Below are positions 25,918-32,875 of a DNA stretch of 38,039 bases, in pieces; position 1 is the stretch's first letter, and the number at the start of each line of letters is the position of its first letter. Origin of the DNA: a virus; the IMG/VR virus record IMGVR_UViG_3300048592_000298, positions 1 to 38,039 of that record. One strand, written 5' to 3'. A model generated the notes under the pieces. That model did no database searches, was not told the DNA's origin, and saw only the letters and a program-made list of their open reading frames with translations. Made by a program: the position numbers and the translations under genes.

Positions 25918-26099
25918 TGCTCCCTCCTCCAGGAGGCGCGAGACGACCGGGATCGTCTCGGCCTCGACCTCGTGGCGCGGGCTTCGTCGCACGTCTCCCG
26001 TGGTGAGGTGACGTGGTGCAGCCACGAGGCGCGGCTGGTCACTCTCGCTCGCAGCCGTCGCACGCGCGACGGCCGCGGCCGCGGGGCCGCGGAAGGGGG

Positions 26100-26333
26100 C
26101 TACCGGACCACGATCCCGCGGCGAAGGCACGTCCCGCGATCGCGCGCGATCGCGGCAATCTGCCACGGCTCGAGCCCCGCAATCTGCGAGGCGGACAGGC
26201 GCCAACGGTCGCCGGTGACCGATCCTTCGACCCGCGACCACATGGCGACCGTCGCTCCGCCGTCGCGAGAGAGGGTAATCGTCGCCCCGCCGCGATCGCC
26301 GTCGATATGGTGCGTGCTGTTCGTGCTGCTCAT
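26100..26333 (-). CDS. Small hypothetical protein of moron-like cassette
   Basis: A 77-aa protein with a beta-type start (GGATITLSRDGGATVAMWSRV) and a helix (SASQIAGLEPWQIAAIARDRG). ATG 26333 has an overlapping purine SD (GAGGAGATGAGGAG). Between this gene and the regulator at 25917 lie 182 bp with no gene that I can support, only GC-rich sequence with short palindromes. Function unknown. Confidence 0.6.
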   Translation of the reverse strand: MSSTNSTHHIDGDRGGATITLSRDGGATVAMWSRVEGSVTGDRWRLSASQIAGLEPWQIAAIARDRGTCLRRGIVVR

Positions 26334-26348
26334 CTCCTCATCTCCTCG

Positions 26349-26386
26349 GCTCCGATCCCCGGAGCATGGGCCGGCGGAATGCCGGC
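26349..26386 (-). promoter_or_regulatory. Two tandem stem-loops in the moron-like cassette
   Basis: In the 58-bp gap between the two genes: GCTCCG (26349-26354)/CGGAGC (26360-26365) and GCCGGC (26370-26375)/GCCGGC (26381-26386), each with a 5-nt loop. No T tract. They may act as partial terminators or mRNA stabilisers that set the ratio of the zinc protein to the downstream genes. Confidence 0.45.
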
Positions 26387-26391
26387 GTGGA

Positions 26392-26835
26392 TCAGCCCTC
26401 CAGCGCCTCGATCCACTCGCGGACTTCCGCGCGGATCTCGGCGTCTGTGATCACTCGGCGGGATCGTCCGCGGACCAGGACGATCCCGTCGTCGTCGGCA
26501 TCACGCGGGCGACCGAGCGCAGTCATCGGCGGTAGTCGATGATCCGACACGCGGATCGTCGCGAGGCCCCGGCGGTAGTAGCGCGAGCCCGAGTCCGTCT
26601 CCCCGTCCGCGCAAAAACCCGCGGCGAGAAGCTCGGCTCGCGCGATCTCGTGCGCGTGCGCGAGCCGGCCGGCTCGCTCGCTCTCCTCGCGGGCGAGGGC
26701 CACGACGCCCGCCTGCCAGCGGAGGTCGAGGGACTGGCGGCAGGCCTCGCAGCCCGCGACGTGCGCGCGATAGCGCGCATCGCGCTCGCGCGAGGACCCG
26801 GTGCCGCAGTCGATCCCGCACGGAGTCGTCGTCAT
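26392..26835 (-). CDS. Zinc-binding anti-sigma-like (zf-HC2-type) small protein
   Basis: A 147-aa protein whose N-terminus has CGIDC (C6, C10) and then HVAGCEACR, giving H25-x3-C29-x2-C32, the ZAS/zf-HC2 pattern of anti-sigma factors. The rest has a helical middle (VALAREESERAGRLAHAHEIARAEL in pieces), another short Cys (FCADGE), and a final acidic helix. It is the first gene after a consensus promoter, and SD AGGAGG supports ATG 26835. Anti-sigma activity is inference from the zinc motif alone; it could be a simple zinc finger. Confidence 0.55.
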   Translation of the reverse strand: MTTTPCGIDCGTGSSRERDARYRAHVAGCEACRQSLDLRWQAGVVALAREESERAGRLAHAHEIARAELLAAGFCADGETDSGSRYYRRGLATIRVSDHRLPPMTALGRPRDADDDGIVLVRGRSRRVITDAEIRAEVREWIEALEG

Positions 26836-26881
26836 CCCCAGCCTCCTGCGCTCTACGGGAGCGCATCCCTTACGCTGGTGG

Positions 26882-26911
26882 AGTATATCCGCGCGTATAT
26901 CGGAATGTCAA
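26882..26911 (-). promoter_or_regulatory. Consensus sigma70 promoter with overlapping operator-like repeats
   Basis: Read on the minus strand: TTGACA (26911-26906), 18-bp spacer, TATACT (26887-26882), very close to consensus. It would start transcription about 40 bp before the zinc protein gene. On the plus strand GTATATC occurs twice (26883-26889 and 26895-26901) around CGCGC, also readable as the near-palindrome ATATCCGCGCGTATAT, covering spacer and -10. This is how a repressor-controlled promoter looks. The cassette product at 25498-25917 is a candidate repressor. Confidence 0.7.
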
Positions 26912-26995
26912 GGGGAGACGAACTCGTCCCCCGGACCAACCAGAGACCAAGAATCGAGCCCGCAAGACATCTCTGAACCACGCGAAATGCTTCAG

Positions 26996-27040
26996 CTTCC
27001 TGGAGAAGTGTTGCGGGTTCGAGTCCCGTCCGCCCCGCCA
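26996..27040 (+). other. tRNA 3' end: phage attachment site (attP/att)
   Basis: The plus strand carries the T arm GCGGG-TTCGAGT-CCCGT (27013-27029), then the acceptor 3' strand CCGCCCC, discriminator G, and encoded CCA (27030-27040). A possible long variable arm (CTTC, CTGGA, GAAG; 26996-27008) precedes it. No matching 5' half (D arm, or GGGGCGG acceptor strand) is found upstream, so this is a tRNA fragment and not a full gene. It is 65 bp from the integrase stop, the classic place for an attachment site that restores a host tRNA on integration. Isoacceptor not determinable. Confidence 0.75.
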
Positions 27041-27104
27041 GTTTCCCCAGCCGATCCGGGCGTCTAGGATCCAGCCTGGAGTGCGGACCAACGCCGGACC
27101 AAGA

Positions 27105-27674
27105 TCAGCCCCTGCGCTCCGGCCGGAGCACCGTCACCAGGGCAGCCGTCGCGCGGTGGGTGTAGTGGTCCGTCGATCGCCGATCCGCGTGTCCGAGGAC
27201 GCGCTGGACGAGCCCGAGATCGACTCCGCGCTCGACTAGCTCTGTCGCCATCGAGTGCTTCGTGCCCTCGTACATCCCGACGGCGACGCCGACCGCGCGA
27301 CACGCGCGCATCCACTCCTCGCGCAGCGCGTTCGCGTGCCAGCGCTTGTCGCTGCTGCGCCCGGTCGGATTCGGAAACAGCGGCTCGTCTGGATCCGACG
27401 CAGACCTGTGTACAGCGATCCACGACGCGAGCGTATCCGATACCGGTAGGGTGCGAGCCCGCAGCCCCTTCGTTGGCCCCGGTCGGTCTGTCGCTCTCGG
27501 CGTTCGCAGTGCGCGCGAGATCGTCAGCTCCCGTTCCTGCGCGTCGTAGTCGCGCATGTCGAGCGCCCGCAGCTCTCCGGGCCTTATCCCCATGCACGCG
27601 GCGAGAAACGCTCCGCGCCGCGGCTCCGGGATCGCCGCGAGGATCGCCTCGCGTCGCAGGCTGGTGCGGAGCAT
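27105..27674 (-). CDS. int: Tyrosine integrase, catalytic domain only
   Basis: A 189-aa protein consisting only of the catalytic domain: GIRPGELRALDMRDYD (first Arg, residue 31), TKGLRARTLPVS (beta-hairpin Lys), GTKHSMATELVERG (the second Arg position is Lys, K139, as in a subset of phage integrases), LGHADRRSTDHYTH (His box; nucleophile Tyr171). The N-terminal core-binding and arm-binding domains are missing. An in-frame TGA lies 18 bp upstream of ATG 27674 and is also the stop of the preceding gene. It probably catalyses integration at the adjacent tRNA 3' end, perhaps with partner domains from elsewhere. Confidence 0.8.
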   Translation of the reverse strand: MLRTSLRREAILAAIPEPRRGAFLAACMGIRPGELRALDMRDYDAQERELTISRALRTPRATDRPGPTKGLRARTLPVSDTLASWIAVHRSASDPDEPLFPNPTGRSSDKRWHANALREEWMRACRAVGVAVGMYEGTKHSMATELVERGVDLGLVQRVLGHADRRSTDHYTHRATAALVTVLRPERRG

Positions 27675-27689
27675 CGTAGAAGTGGAGGG

Positions 27690-28322
27690 TCACTGCTCGC
27701 CCTCCTCCGGCTCCGCGATCGGGCCGGCCCATCGAGGGCGGTGCGGAGGATCCAAGCCCATTCTGCCGAGCTCCGCGATTTCGCGTGCGTCCCAATGTTC
27801 GATCCGCACAGAAAGCTGAGAATCACAGTACCAGTACCATCCCGGCGAGGACGGCGGCCCGCGGCGCCACGTTGGCGGCGGCGCAAGCGACGAGGACTGT
27901 GGCTCACGGCGCCATTGTACCGTGCGAAGTGTTTCGTTTTGCATTTCCACTTGGCGCAACCGAAGGATTTCGGCCTGTAGCTGACTCGTCGCTTCGTCGC
28001 GACGCTTCAGTTCGGCGCGTGCGTCCGCAGCGTCGGCACGCGCTGCGTCCCGCTCGCGCAGGAGCCGCGCCACGTCGGATGCGAGGATCTCGTTCTGTGC
28101 GCGGATCGCGTCGCAGCGGTCCGTGGCCTCGTCCCGCTCCTGCCCAAGCTGCACCGCGCTCCCTATCGCTGCATCGCGCTCGCGAGTCACTCGGTCGAGC
28201 GTCAGCACTTGGTCGAGCGTCGCACCTTGCACGGCAGGCGGCATCGAGCGATGCGCCTCGAAGTCGCGACGCAGTTGCCGCAGCTCGGTAAGAATCTCGG
28301 CAATCGGATCGTCGTCGGTCAT
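27690..28322 (-). CDS. Coiled-coil protein in frame with integrase
   Basis: A 210-aa protein: N-terminal MTDDDPIAEILTELRQLRRD, a long coiled coil (about residues 45-125, Arg/Glu/Ala-rich), then a compact aromatic C-terminal part (PGWYWYCDSQLSVRIEHWD, PPHRPRWAGP). It ends with the TGA at 27692-27690, which is in the same frame as the integrase start 16 bases on. ATG 28322 overlaps the upstream stop. No core-binding (SAM-like) domain pattern is obvious. Function unknown; a DNA-binding or multimerising partner of the short integrase is an untested idea. Confidence 0.6.
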   Translation of the reverse strand: MTDDDPIAEILTELRQLRRDFEAHRSMPPAVQGATLDQVLTLDRVTRERDAAIGSAVQLGQERDEATDRCDAIRAQNEILASDVARLLRERDAARADAADARAELKRRDEATSQLQAEILRLRQVEMQNETLRTVQWRREPQSSSLAPPPTWRRGPPSSPGWYWYCDSQLSVRIEHWDAREIAELGRMGLDPPHRPRWAGPIAEPEEGEQ

Positions 28323-28630
28323 CGCATTCCTTTCATGCCGGCCTCGGCGAGGACGGCGCAGATCGCGTCCAACTCTGCGCGGCACTCGTCTACGTCGAGC
28401 TTTCGCCGGGCCAGCGCCGCGCGAGACTGGAGCATCCAGTAGCACTCGGCGTGCGAGTACATCGCCTCGACGCTCCGCGTCCACTCGGCCTGTCTCTCGC
28501 ATCGGGAGATCGCCGTTGAGAGCCGCTTCCGCGCCGCCGAGAGCTGGCTCTTCGCCTCGCGCACCGTGAGGTGAGGCTCGGCCTCGGAGCTACTCCGCGG
28601 CTCCGCACGCTGTCCCACAGGCCACATCAT
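28319..28630 (-). CDS. Helical hypothetical protein
   Basis: A 103-aa protein, strongly basic at the start, then helical (REAKSQLSAARKRLSTAISR, ARRKLDVDECRAELDAICAVL). Overlaps with both neighbours by four bases (ATGA). I do not recognise it; it looks like a small helical early-phage protein. Confidence 0.6.
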   Translation of the reverse strand: MMWPVGQRAEPRSSSEAEPHLTVREAKSQLSAARKRLSTAISRCERQAEWTRSVEAMYSHAECYWMLQSRAALARRKLDVDECRAELDAICAVLAEAGMKGMR

Positions 28631-28857
28631 GACGGTTTCCCTGCGGAATTGTCGCGAGGGATTTCGGGAACGTCAGGGACGCGGCAAAGTGCAAACTCAC
28701 CGCACCAGGAAGCATGATCCACTGTCGGCCAACCGTTGGCGTCCGGCGGGTTACGGCGACAATCGCCGTAACCGTAGTAACCGTCGTTTTCCTTCCTCGT
28801 CGCCGAAACAGGCGCGAACCATTCGCAAGATCGACACGCTCGCGTGTTATTGCTCAT
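28627..28857 (-). CDS. Small Cys-rich zinc-type protein
   Basis: A 76-aa protein: CRSCEWFAP, GYGDCRRNPP, WPTVDHASWCGEF and a final C. The pattern C-x2-C ... C ... H/W-C with NPP is a type I know from phage and bacterial hypothetical proteins and fits one structural zinc site. Coupled to both neighbours by ATGA. Function unknown. Confidence 0.65.
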   Translation of the reverse strand: MSNNTRACRSCEWFAPVSATRKENDGYYGYGDCRRNPPDANGWPTVDHASWCGEFALCRVPDVPEIPRDNSAGKPS

Positions 28858-29156
28858 TCGTCCTCCGCCTCCGCGTCAAGTTGGCGGAGGAAATCGAGCA
28901 TTGCTTGGGCGGCGGCGAAAAACTCGGGACTGTCATGGCCGTGTCGTGCGGTCGCGCCCAAGACGCGATTCCACGGGCTACCTTCCTTGCACGATTCGAC
29001 GGGGCAGCCGACGCAACGGAGGTCGACAAATCGGCGGCAGAGTGCGCAGTCCTTGGCGAAGATGGTTTCTTTCGGGAGTCTCGTATCAGTCGCGATACGC
29101 TCCCAGTGGGCAATCGAGTCGCGAAGTCGCTTTCGAGCGTCGGCGTCGAGCTTCAT
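28854..29156 (-). CDS. Zinc-type early protein
   Basis: A 100-aa protein. The N-terminal half is a helix (DARKRLRDSIAHWERIATD), then Cys-rich DCALCRRFVDLRCVGCPVESC, probably binding one or two metal ions, then a C-terminal helix (FFAAAQAMLDFLRQLDAE). ATG 29156 overlaps the next stop by ATGA; ATG 29174 is an alternative upstream. Family not named. Confidence 0.6.
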   Translation of the reverse strand: MKLDADARKRLRDSIAHWERIATDTRLPKETIFAKDCALCRRFVDLRCVGCPVESCKEGSPWNRVLGATARHGHDSPEFFAAAQAMLDFLRQLDAEAEDE

Positions 29157-29419
29157 GCCGTCTCCATCTGCCATCGGGCCAGTAGCTCCGCGCGACACTT
29201 GTGACACTCGATCTCGGTCTCGACGTCGTGCCAGGTGCGCAGCGAGTCGAACGCCCATTCGAGCAGCGCCTCGGCCTCTTCCGGCTCGAAGTACAGCGCC
29301 GCGAGCCGCTCGCAGCGATCGCGCGCATCTCGCCCCTCGCACGTGGGACACGAGTAGTAACCGTCCACCGATCCGTGCCACGCGAGCCCGGCACCGCAAT
29401 CGCGGCAACACGGCGTCAT
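29153..29419 (-). CDS. Double zinc-ribbon-like protein
   Basis: An 88-aa protein with CCRDCGAGLAW, YYSCPTCEGRD and ECHKCRAELL, that is three C-x2-C knuckles. The first two could make one zinc ribbon; the third would need a partner. The central helix EPEEAEALLEWAFDSLRTW is acidic. SD GAGG in front of ATG 29419. Possibly a nucleic-acid-binding early protein. Confidence 0.65.
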   Translation of the reverse strand: MTPCCRDCGAGLAWHGSVDGYYSCPTCEGRDARDRCERLAALYFEPEEAEALLEWAFDSLRTWHDVETEIECHKCRAELLARWQMETA

Positions 29420-29565
29420 CGGATCGCCTCGGGAGTGATGCGCAGGGCGTCGCGCTCGCGCTCTATCTCGGCGACACGACTGCGGAGGCTGGCGCACGCA
29501 TCCTCGCGCACCTCGCTCGACTGCCATGCTCCGCACCATGCGCAGACGACGTGCCATGTAGTCAC
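29416..29565 (-). CDS. Zinc-knuckle protein A (49 aa), paralog of 32729-32875
   Basis: A 49-aa protein starting [20 protein letters not shown], followed by a Cys and a coiled-coil-like tail (RSRVAEIERERDAL). GTG 29565 overlaps the methyltransferase stop (GTGA). The first ~21 codons are almost identical to zinc protein B, but the second half is different and lacks B's second CxxC. It thus has an incomplete zinc site and may be a recombinant or decayed copy. Confidence 0.6.
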   Translation of the reverse strand: MTTWHVVCAWCGAWQSSEVREDACASLRSRVAEIERERDALRITPEAIR

Positions 29566-30356
29566 GATGCGGCCTCGTCGTCGCGCGGCATCTCGATCTG
29601 TTCCGGCGCCGGCGCTCGCGTCGGCTCGAAGCGCAGTACCGATTGCGCGAGCCGCTTCGCAGCCATCTCGCAGTAGCGCTCCTCGATCTCGATCCCGATG
29701 GCGCGGCGTCCGAGCAGCTTCGCGGCGACGAGCGTTGTGCCGACCCCCATGAAAGGATCAAGCACCGTCTCGCCTTCCTTGCACGCCGAGACAAGCCATC
29801 CGAGGAGGTCGACGGGCTTCTGCGCGATATGCAGCTTGTCGTCGCCACGAGGACTCGGGCATCGCACGACACCGGGCAGATATGCCGCTAGGTCGTTCGG
29901 CCCGTTCGTTCCCCACACGATGTACTCGGATTGAGCGCAGAGCCGCGCCTGAGGGCGAGCGGCTTCCGTCTTGTCCCACACGCCGATGCCGCGCCACACC
30001 CACCCACCAGCCTGCATCGCATCTGTGGTCACCGGCAACTGCCGCCAGTCTGTGAATAGCGCACAGAAGGCACCTGTCTGCGCCGCCTTGTGCGCTGCCG
30101 CAAGCCAGAGCGAGCACCACGCGAGGTAAGAACGGGCGTCGCGGTTGTCGCCGCTGAATTCCTGCCTCGCAACAATAGTGCCGGTCTGCACATACTTCGC
30201 CACGGTAGACCGCACGCGATCCCCGCGAAACTGGCCGCCGCTAGAGTACGGCGGATCGGTAATGACCGCCCCGAGGTCGCTCAACTCATGAAGAACGTCG
30301 AAGCAGTTCCCGTGGTAAATCGTGATTCCGTCCTCGTCGTAGTAGGGCGTAGTCAC
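29562..30356 (-). CDS. DNA adenine/cytosine-N4 methyltransferase A (beta class)
   Basis: A 264-aa protein with the beta-class order: motif IV ITDPPYSSGG (residues 32-41) near the N-terminus and the SAM-binding motif VLDPFMGVGTTLVAA near the C-terminus, then [14 protein letters not shown]. The start [12 protein letters not shown] is the shared signature of the three copies in this window. DPPY favours N6-adenine methylation. No restriction endonuclease gene is visible, so it looks like an orphan enzyme, perhaps protecting phage DNA from host restriction. GTG 30356 overlaps the upstream stop (GTGA) and aligns with paralog B; GTG 30368 is longer. Confidence 0.85.
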   Translation of the reverse strand: MTTPYYDEDGITIYHGNCFDVLHELSDLGAVITDPPYSSGGQFRGDRVRSTVAKYVQTGTIVARQEFSGDNRDARSYLAWCSLWLAAAHKAAQTGAFCALFTDWRQLPVTTDAMQAGGWVWRGIGVWDKTEAARPQARLCAQSEYIVWGTNGPNDLAAYLPGVVRCPSPRGDDKLHIAQKPVDLLGWLVSACKEGETVLDPFMGVGTTLVAAKLLGRRAIGIEIEERYCEMAAKRLAQSVLRFEPTRAPAPEQIEMPRDDEAAS

Positions 30357-30667
30357 AGCGCGAGCCACAGCGCGTCCTCGGCCGCAGCGTCTCGCTCCGC
30401 GGCGATCTCGACGAGCGTCGGGCCGTCCGTGACCGGCACGGATGACGGTCCATCGTAGGGCGCGTGGTTGAGTAGCTCCGCGACGAACCCGCCTTCGCTG
30501 TTGGCGTGGTAGCGGAGCCAGTCTGCGACCGCGCGCACCTTTCCGCGCAGCCGCGCCAGCTCGTTGAGGATCGCATCCGCTTCGTCATCGGCGAGAGCAT
30601 TCTTTGCGCCGCCGATGATCTGGCGCAGCGACTCCTCGGCGTCTGCGAGAATGCCTACCTCGGCCAC
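30353..30667 (-). CDS. Hypothetical early protein
   Basis: 104 aa from GTG 30667, with GGAGG seven bases upstream (GTG 30670 is next to it). Helical and acidic (ADAEESLRQIIGGAKNALADDE, ILNELARLRGKVRAVADWLRYH), with a short strand region (SSVPVTDGPTLVEIAAERD). No recognised domain. Overlaps the methyltransferase A start. Confidence 0.55.
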   Translation of the reverse strand: MAEVGILADAEESLRQIIGGAKNALADDEADAILNELARLRGKVRAVADWLRYHANSEGGFVAELLNHAPYDGPSSVPVTDGPTLVEIAAERDAAAEDALWLAL

Positions 30668-30810
30668 CACTTCACCTCCTGCGCGCCGATCTCTCGACGT
30701 GCGATGAGCCACGCGCGGCCGCTGCGCTCCAGCGCATCCGCGGCTGCGTGCGACGAGAGCGGATCTCCCGTGCGAGCGCGCGGCGCGAAGTCGAGCACGC
30801 CCTGCCTCAC
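30655..30810 (-). CDS. Truncated winged-helix-like phage protein
   Basis: A 51-aa protein, GTG 30810 overlapping the Gp157 stop. FAPRARTGDPLSSHAAADALERSG is the start of a common phage domain (pattern DPxTSHAAA) that usually runs ~100 residues and ends in a winged helix; here it stops after AWLIARREIGAQEVKWWPR, so it is short. It may be a truncated regulator. It overlaps the next gene by 13 bp. Confidence 0.55.
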   Translation of the reverse strand: MRQGVLDFAPRARTGDPLSSHAAADALERSGRAWLIARREIGAQEVKWWPR

Positions 30811-31298
30811 CGGATCACCAGCGTGCGACGTTTCACGAGGCGGCATCCCTTGATCTCCACCCCAGCGGCGAGCGCCCGCTTGATCGACGGCTTATCCGCT
30901 TCGCAGCGGATGCGCGCGTACTCCTCGGGCAGCTCCATCGGATCCACGTCCACCTCGACCGCCGTCGAAGTCCGCCAGAGGATCTCCACGCGCGGATCCC
31001 GGAGTTTCGTTCCGTCAGGGAGATGCGCTTGGAGGTACTCGACGAGCCGCTCGGCATGGCGCTCGTGCCGCGCCGCGCGCTCGGCGAGACGCTTCGCCTG
31101 CGAGCGCACGGCGTCAGCCTCCACGTCCTGCCCGTGCGCGTAGGCTGCGATAGCGAGCGCCTTCGCGTCGCGCTCGCCTTCGAGCGCCTCGATCTCGGCG
31201 AGGGCCTCGGCGTTGACCTCGCCGGTCTCGCGATCGACCGAGGCGTTGAGCAACGCCTCGATCCGCGCGTCGAACTCCCACAGCGCGAGGCCCGGCAT
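30807..31298 (-). CDS. Siphovirus Gp157-like protein
   Basis: A 163-aa protein with the Gp157 layout: LWEFDARIEALLNASVDRETGEV, a long helix with EALEGERDAKALAIAAYAHG, AKRLAERAARHERHAERLVEYL, then a C-terminal strand domain (DPRVEILWRTSTAVEVD) and SIKRALAAGVEIKGC. Gp157 proteins commonly sit beside RecT-type genes. They are linked to phage recombination functions and, in Streptococcus phages, to phage resistance phenotypes. ATG 31298 uses the last base of the recT stop (TGATG). Confidence 0.85.
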   Translation of the reverse strand: MPGLALWEFDARIEALLNASVDRETGEVNAEALAEIEALEGERDAKALAIAAYAHGQDVEADAVRSQAKRLAERAARHERHAERLVEYLQAHLPDGTKLRDPRVEILWRTSTAVEVDVDPMELPEEYARIRCEADKPSIKRALAAGVEIKGCRLVKRRTLVIR

Positions 31299-32212
31299 CA
31301 GAACGGCTCCTCGACGCCGGGAACATCCTGCGGCAGATCCTCGCGCGGATCGGTCGGAGGTGCCCACGTCTGCACGTCCTCGCAGATCCGCTCGTAGGCG
31401 TCGCGCGGGATCTCGCGCGTGTGCTCGATGCCGCGGGTCATGAGCACGTCGCGAACGATGTCGGTGCGATCGATTCCCGGCAGCGCTTCGGCGCGCTTGG
31501 CGGCGAGCGCCCACAGGCGCTTGCCCTGTTTCTCGGAGATCCCGCCGTCGGCGAAGCGCGGAGCGGGCGCCTCGATCTGCTCGCGCGGCGGCGTCACGTC
31601 GCGCTCCTCGCGCGGCGCGGGAGCGTCGATCGTGACCGGCTCGGCGTCCTCGGTGACTGCGCGATCCGGAGACAGCTCCTCCGGCGTGTAGATCACGCCG
31701 CCCGTCGCATCCGGGCAATAGACCCGCACGCCCTCCGTCAGGGCGCGCGCGAAGAGCATTGCACGCGGAAACTTCGCCCAGTTTTGCTTACCCCAGAGTC
31801 CCGCGCGCTTCGCGTCGTTGTGGTCGAATCGTGACTCCCCGACCGGCTCGCCGTGCTCGAACCACGCAAGCACGCACGCCTGATCGTCGCGCTGCACCAC
31901 GCGATAGTCGTAGCGTCCGCTGCGCTTCACGTTCGCGGCGATCGCGTTTGCGCCCGCCGCGGGCTTGCCATCGATGATGTGGATACCCGCGAGCGCCGCG
32001 ATCGGTCCCATGCCCATCTCGCGGCCAGCGAGCATCTTGACGAGCGCCTGCGAGGCGTCGCGCACGTCGCGGTAGTAGCCGCTCGCGGCGCAGGCCTTCG
32101 CGACGCGCTCGATCTCGGCAAGCGTGGGGAGCAGGTCGGGCACGCGCGCCGGTGCGGCCGGTGCCGACTGCGAGATCGTGCGTACGGCGGGCAGTGTCAG
32201 CGCATCAGACAT
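31298..32212 (-). CDS. recT: RecT-family single-strand annealing protein
   Basis: A 304-aa protein with typical RecT parts: LAEIERVAKACAASGYYRDV, QALVKMLAGREMGMGPIAALA, GIHIIDGKPAAGANAIAA, then WAKFPRAMLFARALTEGVR and YTPEELS. The C-terminal ~110 residues are a separate tail with acidic/Pro linker and a helical end (ISEKQGKRLWALAAKRAEAL), like a single-strand-binding-protein interaction region. It anneals complementary strands during phage recombination and replication. Start ATG 32212 follows GAGGAG. Confidence 0.85.
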   Translation of the reverse strand: MSDALTLPAVRTISQSAPAAPARVPDLLPTLAEIERVAKACAASGYYRDVRDASQALVKMLAGREMGMGPIAALAGIHIIDGKPAAGANAIAANVKRSGRYDYRVVQRDDQACVLAWFEHGEPVGESRFDHNDAKRAGLWGKQNWAKFPRAMLFARALTEGVRVYCPDATGGVIYTPEELSPDRAVTEDAEPVTIDAPAPREERDVTPPREQIEAPAPRFADGGISEKQGKRLWALAAKRAEALPGIDRTDIVRDVLMTRGIEHTREIPRDAYERICEDVQTWAPPTDPREDLPQDVPGVEEPF

Positions 32213-32291
32213 ACACGCTCCTCGGTTCGGTGGCCCGACTCCGGTGTGGGGCCGGAGCCGGGCTGCCGAGCTTCTGTTTCTTCCTGTTACG

Positions 32292-32326
32292 ACGCTGCGC
32301 CCCTCACTCCAAGAAAAGCGCAGCGT
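32292..32326. promoter_or_regulatory. 9-bp inverted repeat upstream of recT
   Basis: ACGCTGCGC (32292-32300) and GCGCAGCGT (32318-32326) form a perfect 9-bp stem with a 17-nt loop in the 148-bp gap before recT, the largest gap in the minus-strand operon. A second shorter stem (CTCCGG/CCGGAG, 32239-32257) lies nearer recT. On the minus strand the larger stem has TTTTCTT on its loop, not after it, so it is not a standard terminator. Operator, anti-termination site or RNA processing stem are possible. Confidence 0.45.
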
Positions 32327-32360
32327 ATCTACGCGGACCGGACCTCCCGGGCGCGAAGAT

Positions 32361-32735
32361 TCATCGTCGGAGCCACGCGGCGACGAGGTGCGCCGCGAGG
32401 TAGAGCGCGGAGAGAGCCATGGAGCGCCGGATCCACCGCTCACCAATCCCGATCTCGGCGCGCAACGGATCGATGCCGCGGCGTCGATACGCGCGCTCCA
32501 CTCGCCACCACGGTGCGCGCGGAGGCGGCGAGACGATGGTTCGCCGTCCCGGGACTGGCGGTAGAGCGAACCCGTTCCGCTCGCTCGCCAGAACCCCCCG
32601 ATCCGGTCCCTCGTGCCGTAGGACGCGTCCCGGGACGGCTGACACCTCCTTGACCCGGCGCATGTCCGGGTCACAAAGCCTGATCGTGACGGGCTCGCTC
32701 GCCTCGATGGCTCGGATCTCATCCGACGTCAGCAC
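32361..32735 (-). CDS. Hypothetical early protein with hydrophobic end
   Basis: 124 aa from GTG 32735, which has a strong SD (AAGGAGGAT). Starts LTSDEIRAIEASEPVTIRL; the middle is basic with aromatic residues (GRRTIVSPPPRAPWWRVERAYRR); the last 20 residues (MALSALYLAAHLVAAWL) may be a membrane segment. Overlaps the zinc protein gene by seven bases. Not recognised. Confidence 0.55.
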   Translation of the reverse strand: MLTSDEIRAIEASEPVTIRLCDPDMRRVKEVSAVPGRVLRHEGPDRGVLASERNGFALPPVPGRRTIVSPPPRAPWWRVERAYRRRGIDPLRAEIGIGERWIRRSMALSALYLAAHLVAAWLRR

Positions 32736-32875
32736 GCATCCTCCTTCGCGGCGTACCGCGCGAGCAGACACTCGGCGCAAATCGTGTGCGACGTCGCCTC
32801 GGACTCGGAGCCCTCGCGCACCTCGCTCGACTGCCATGCTCCGCACCATGCGCAGACGACGTGCCATGTGGTCAC
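32729..32875 (-). CDS. Zinc-ribbon protein B (48 aa), paralog of 29416-29565
   Basis: A 48-aa protein with a complete zinc site: HVVCAWCGAW and HTICAECLLARY, two C-x2-C knuckles 21 residues apart, then a Cys end. The GTG 32875 overlaps the methyltransferase B stop exactly as in copy A. Codons 1-21 and the flanking methyltransferase end are nearly identical between the two copies. It is probably the intact form. Function unknown, but linked to a methyltransferase twice. Confidence 0.65.
   Translation of the reverse strand: MTTWHVVCAWCGAWQSSEVREGSESEATSHTICAECLLARYAAKEDAC

Noticed and set aside
25477-26535. Long plus-strand open frame opposite the minus-strand cassette
   Set aside because: It is Arg/Ser/Ala-rich noise typical of high-GC antisense frames, with no start signal or motif, while the minus strand has good SD sites and a promoter.
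26870-27091. An open frame on the minus strand containing a GRDSNPQ-like segment
   Set aside because: This is the usual artefact of reading the reverse complement of a tRNA 3' end; the att site explains it.
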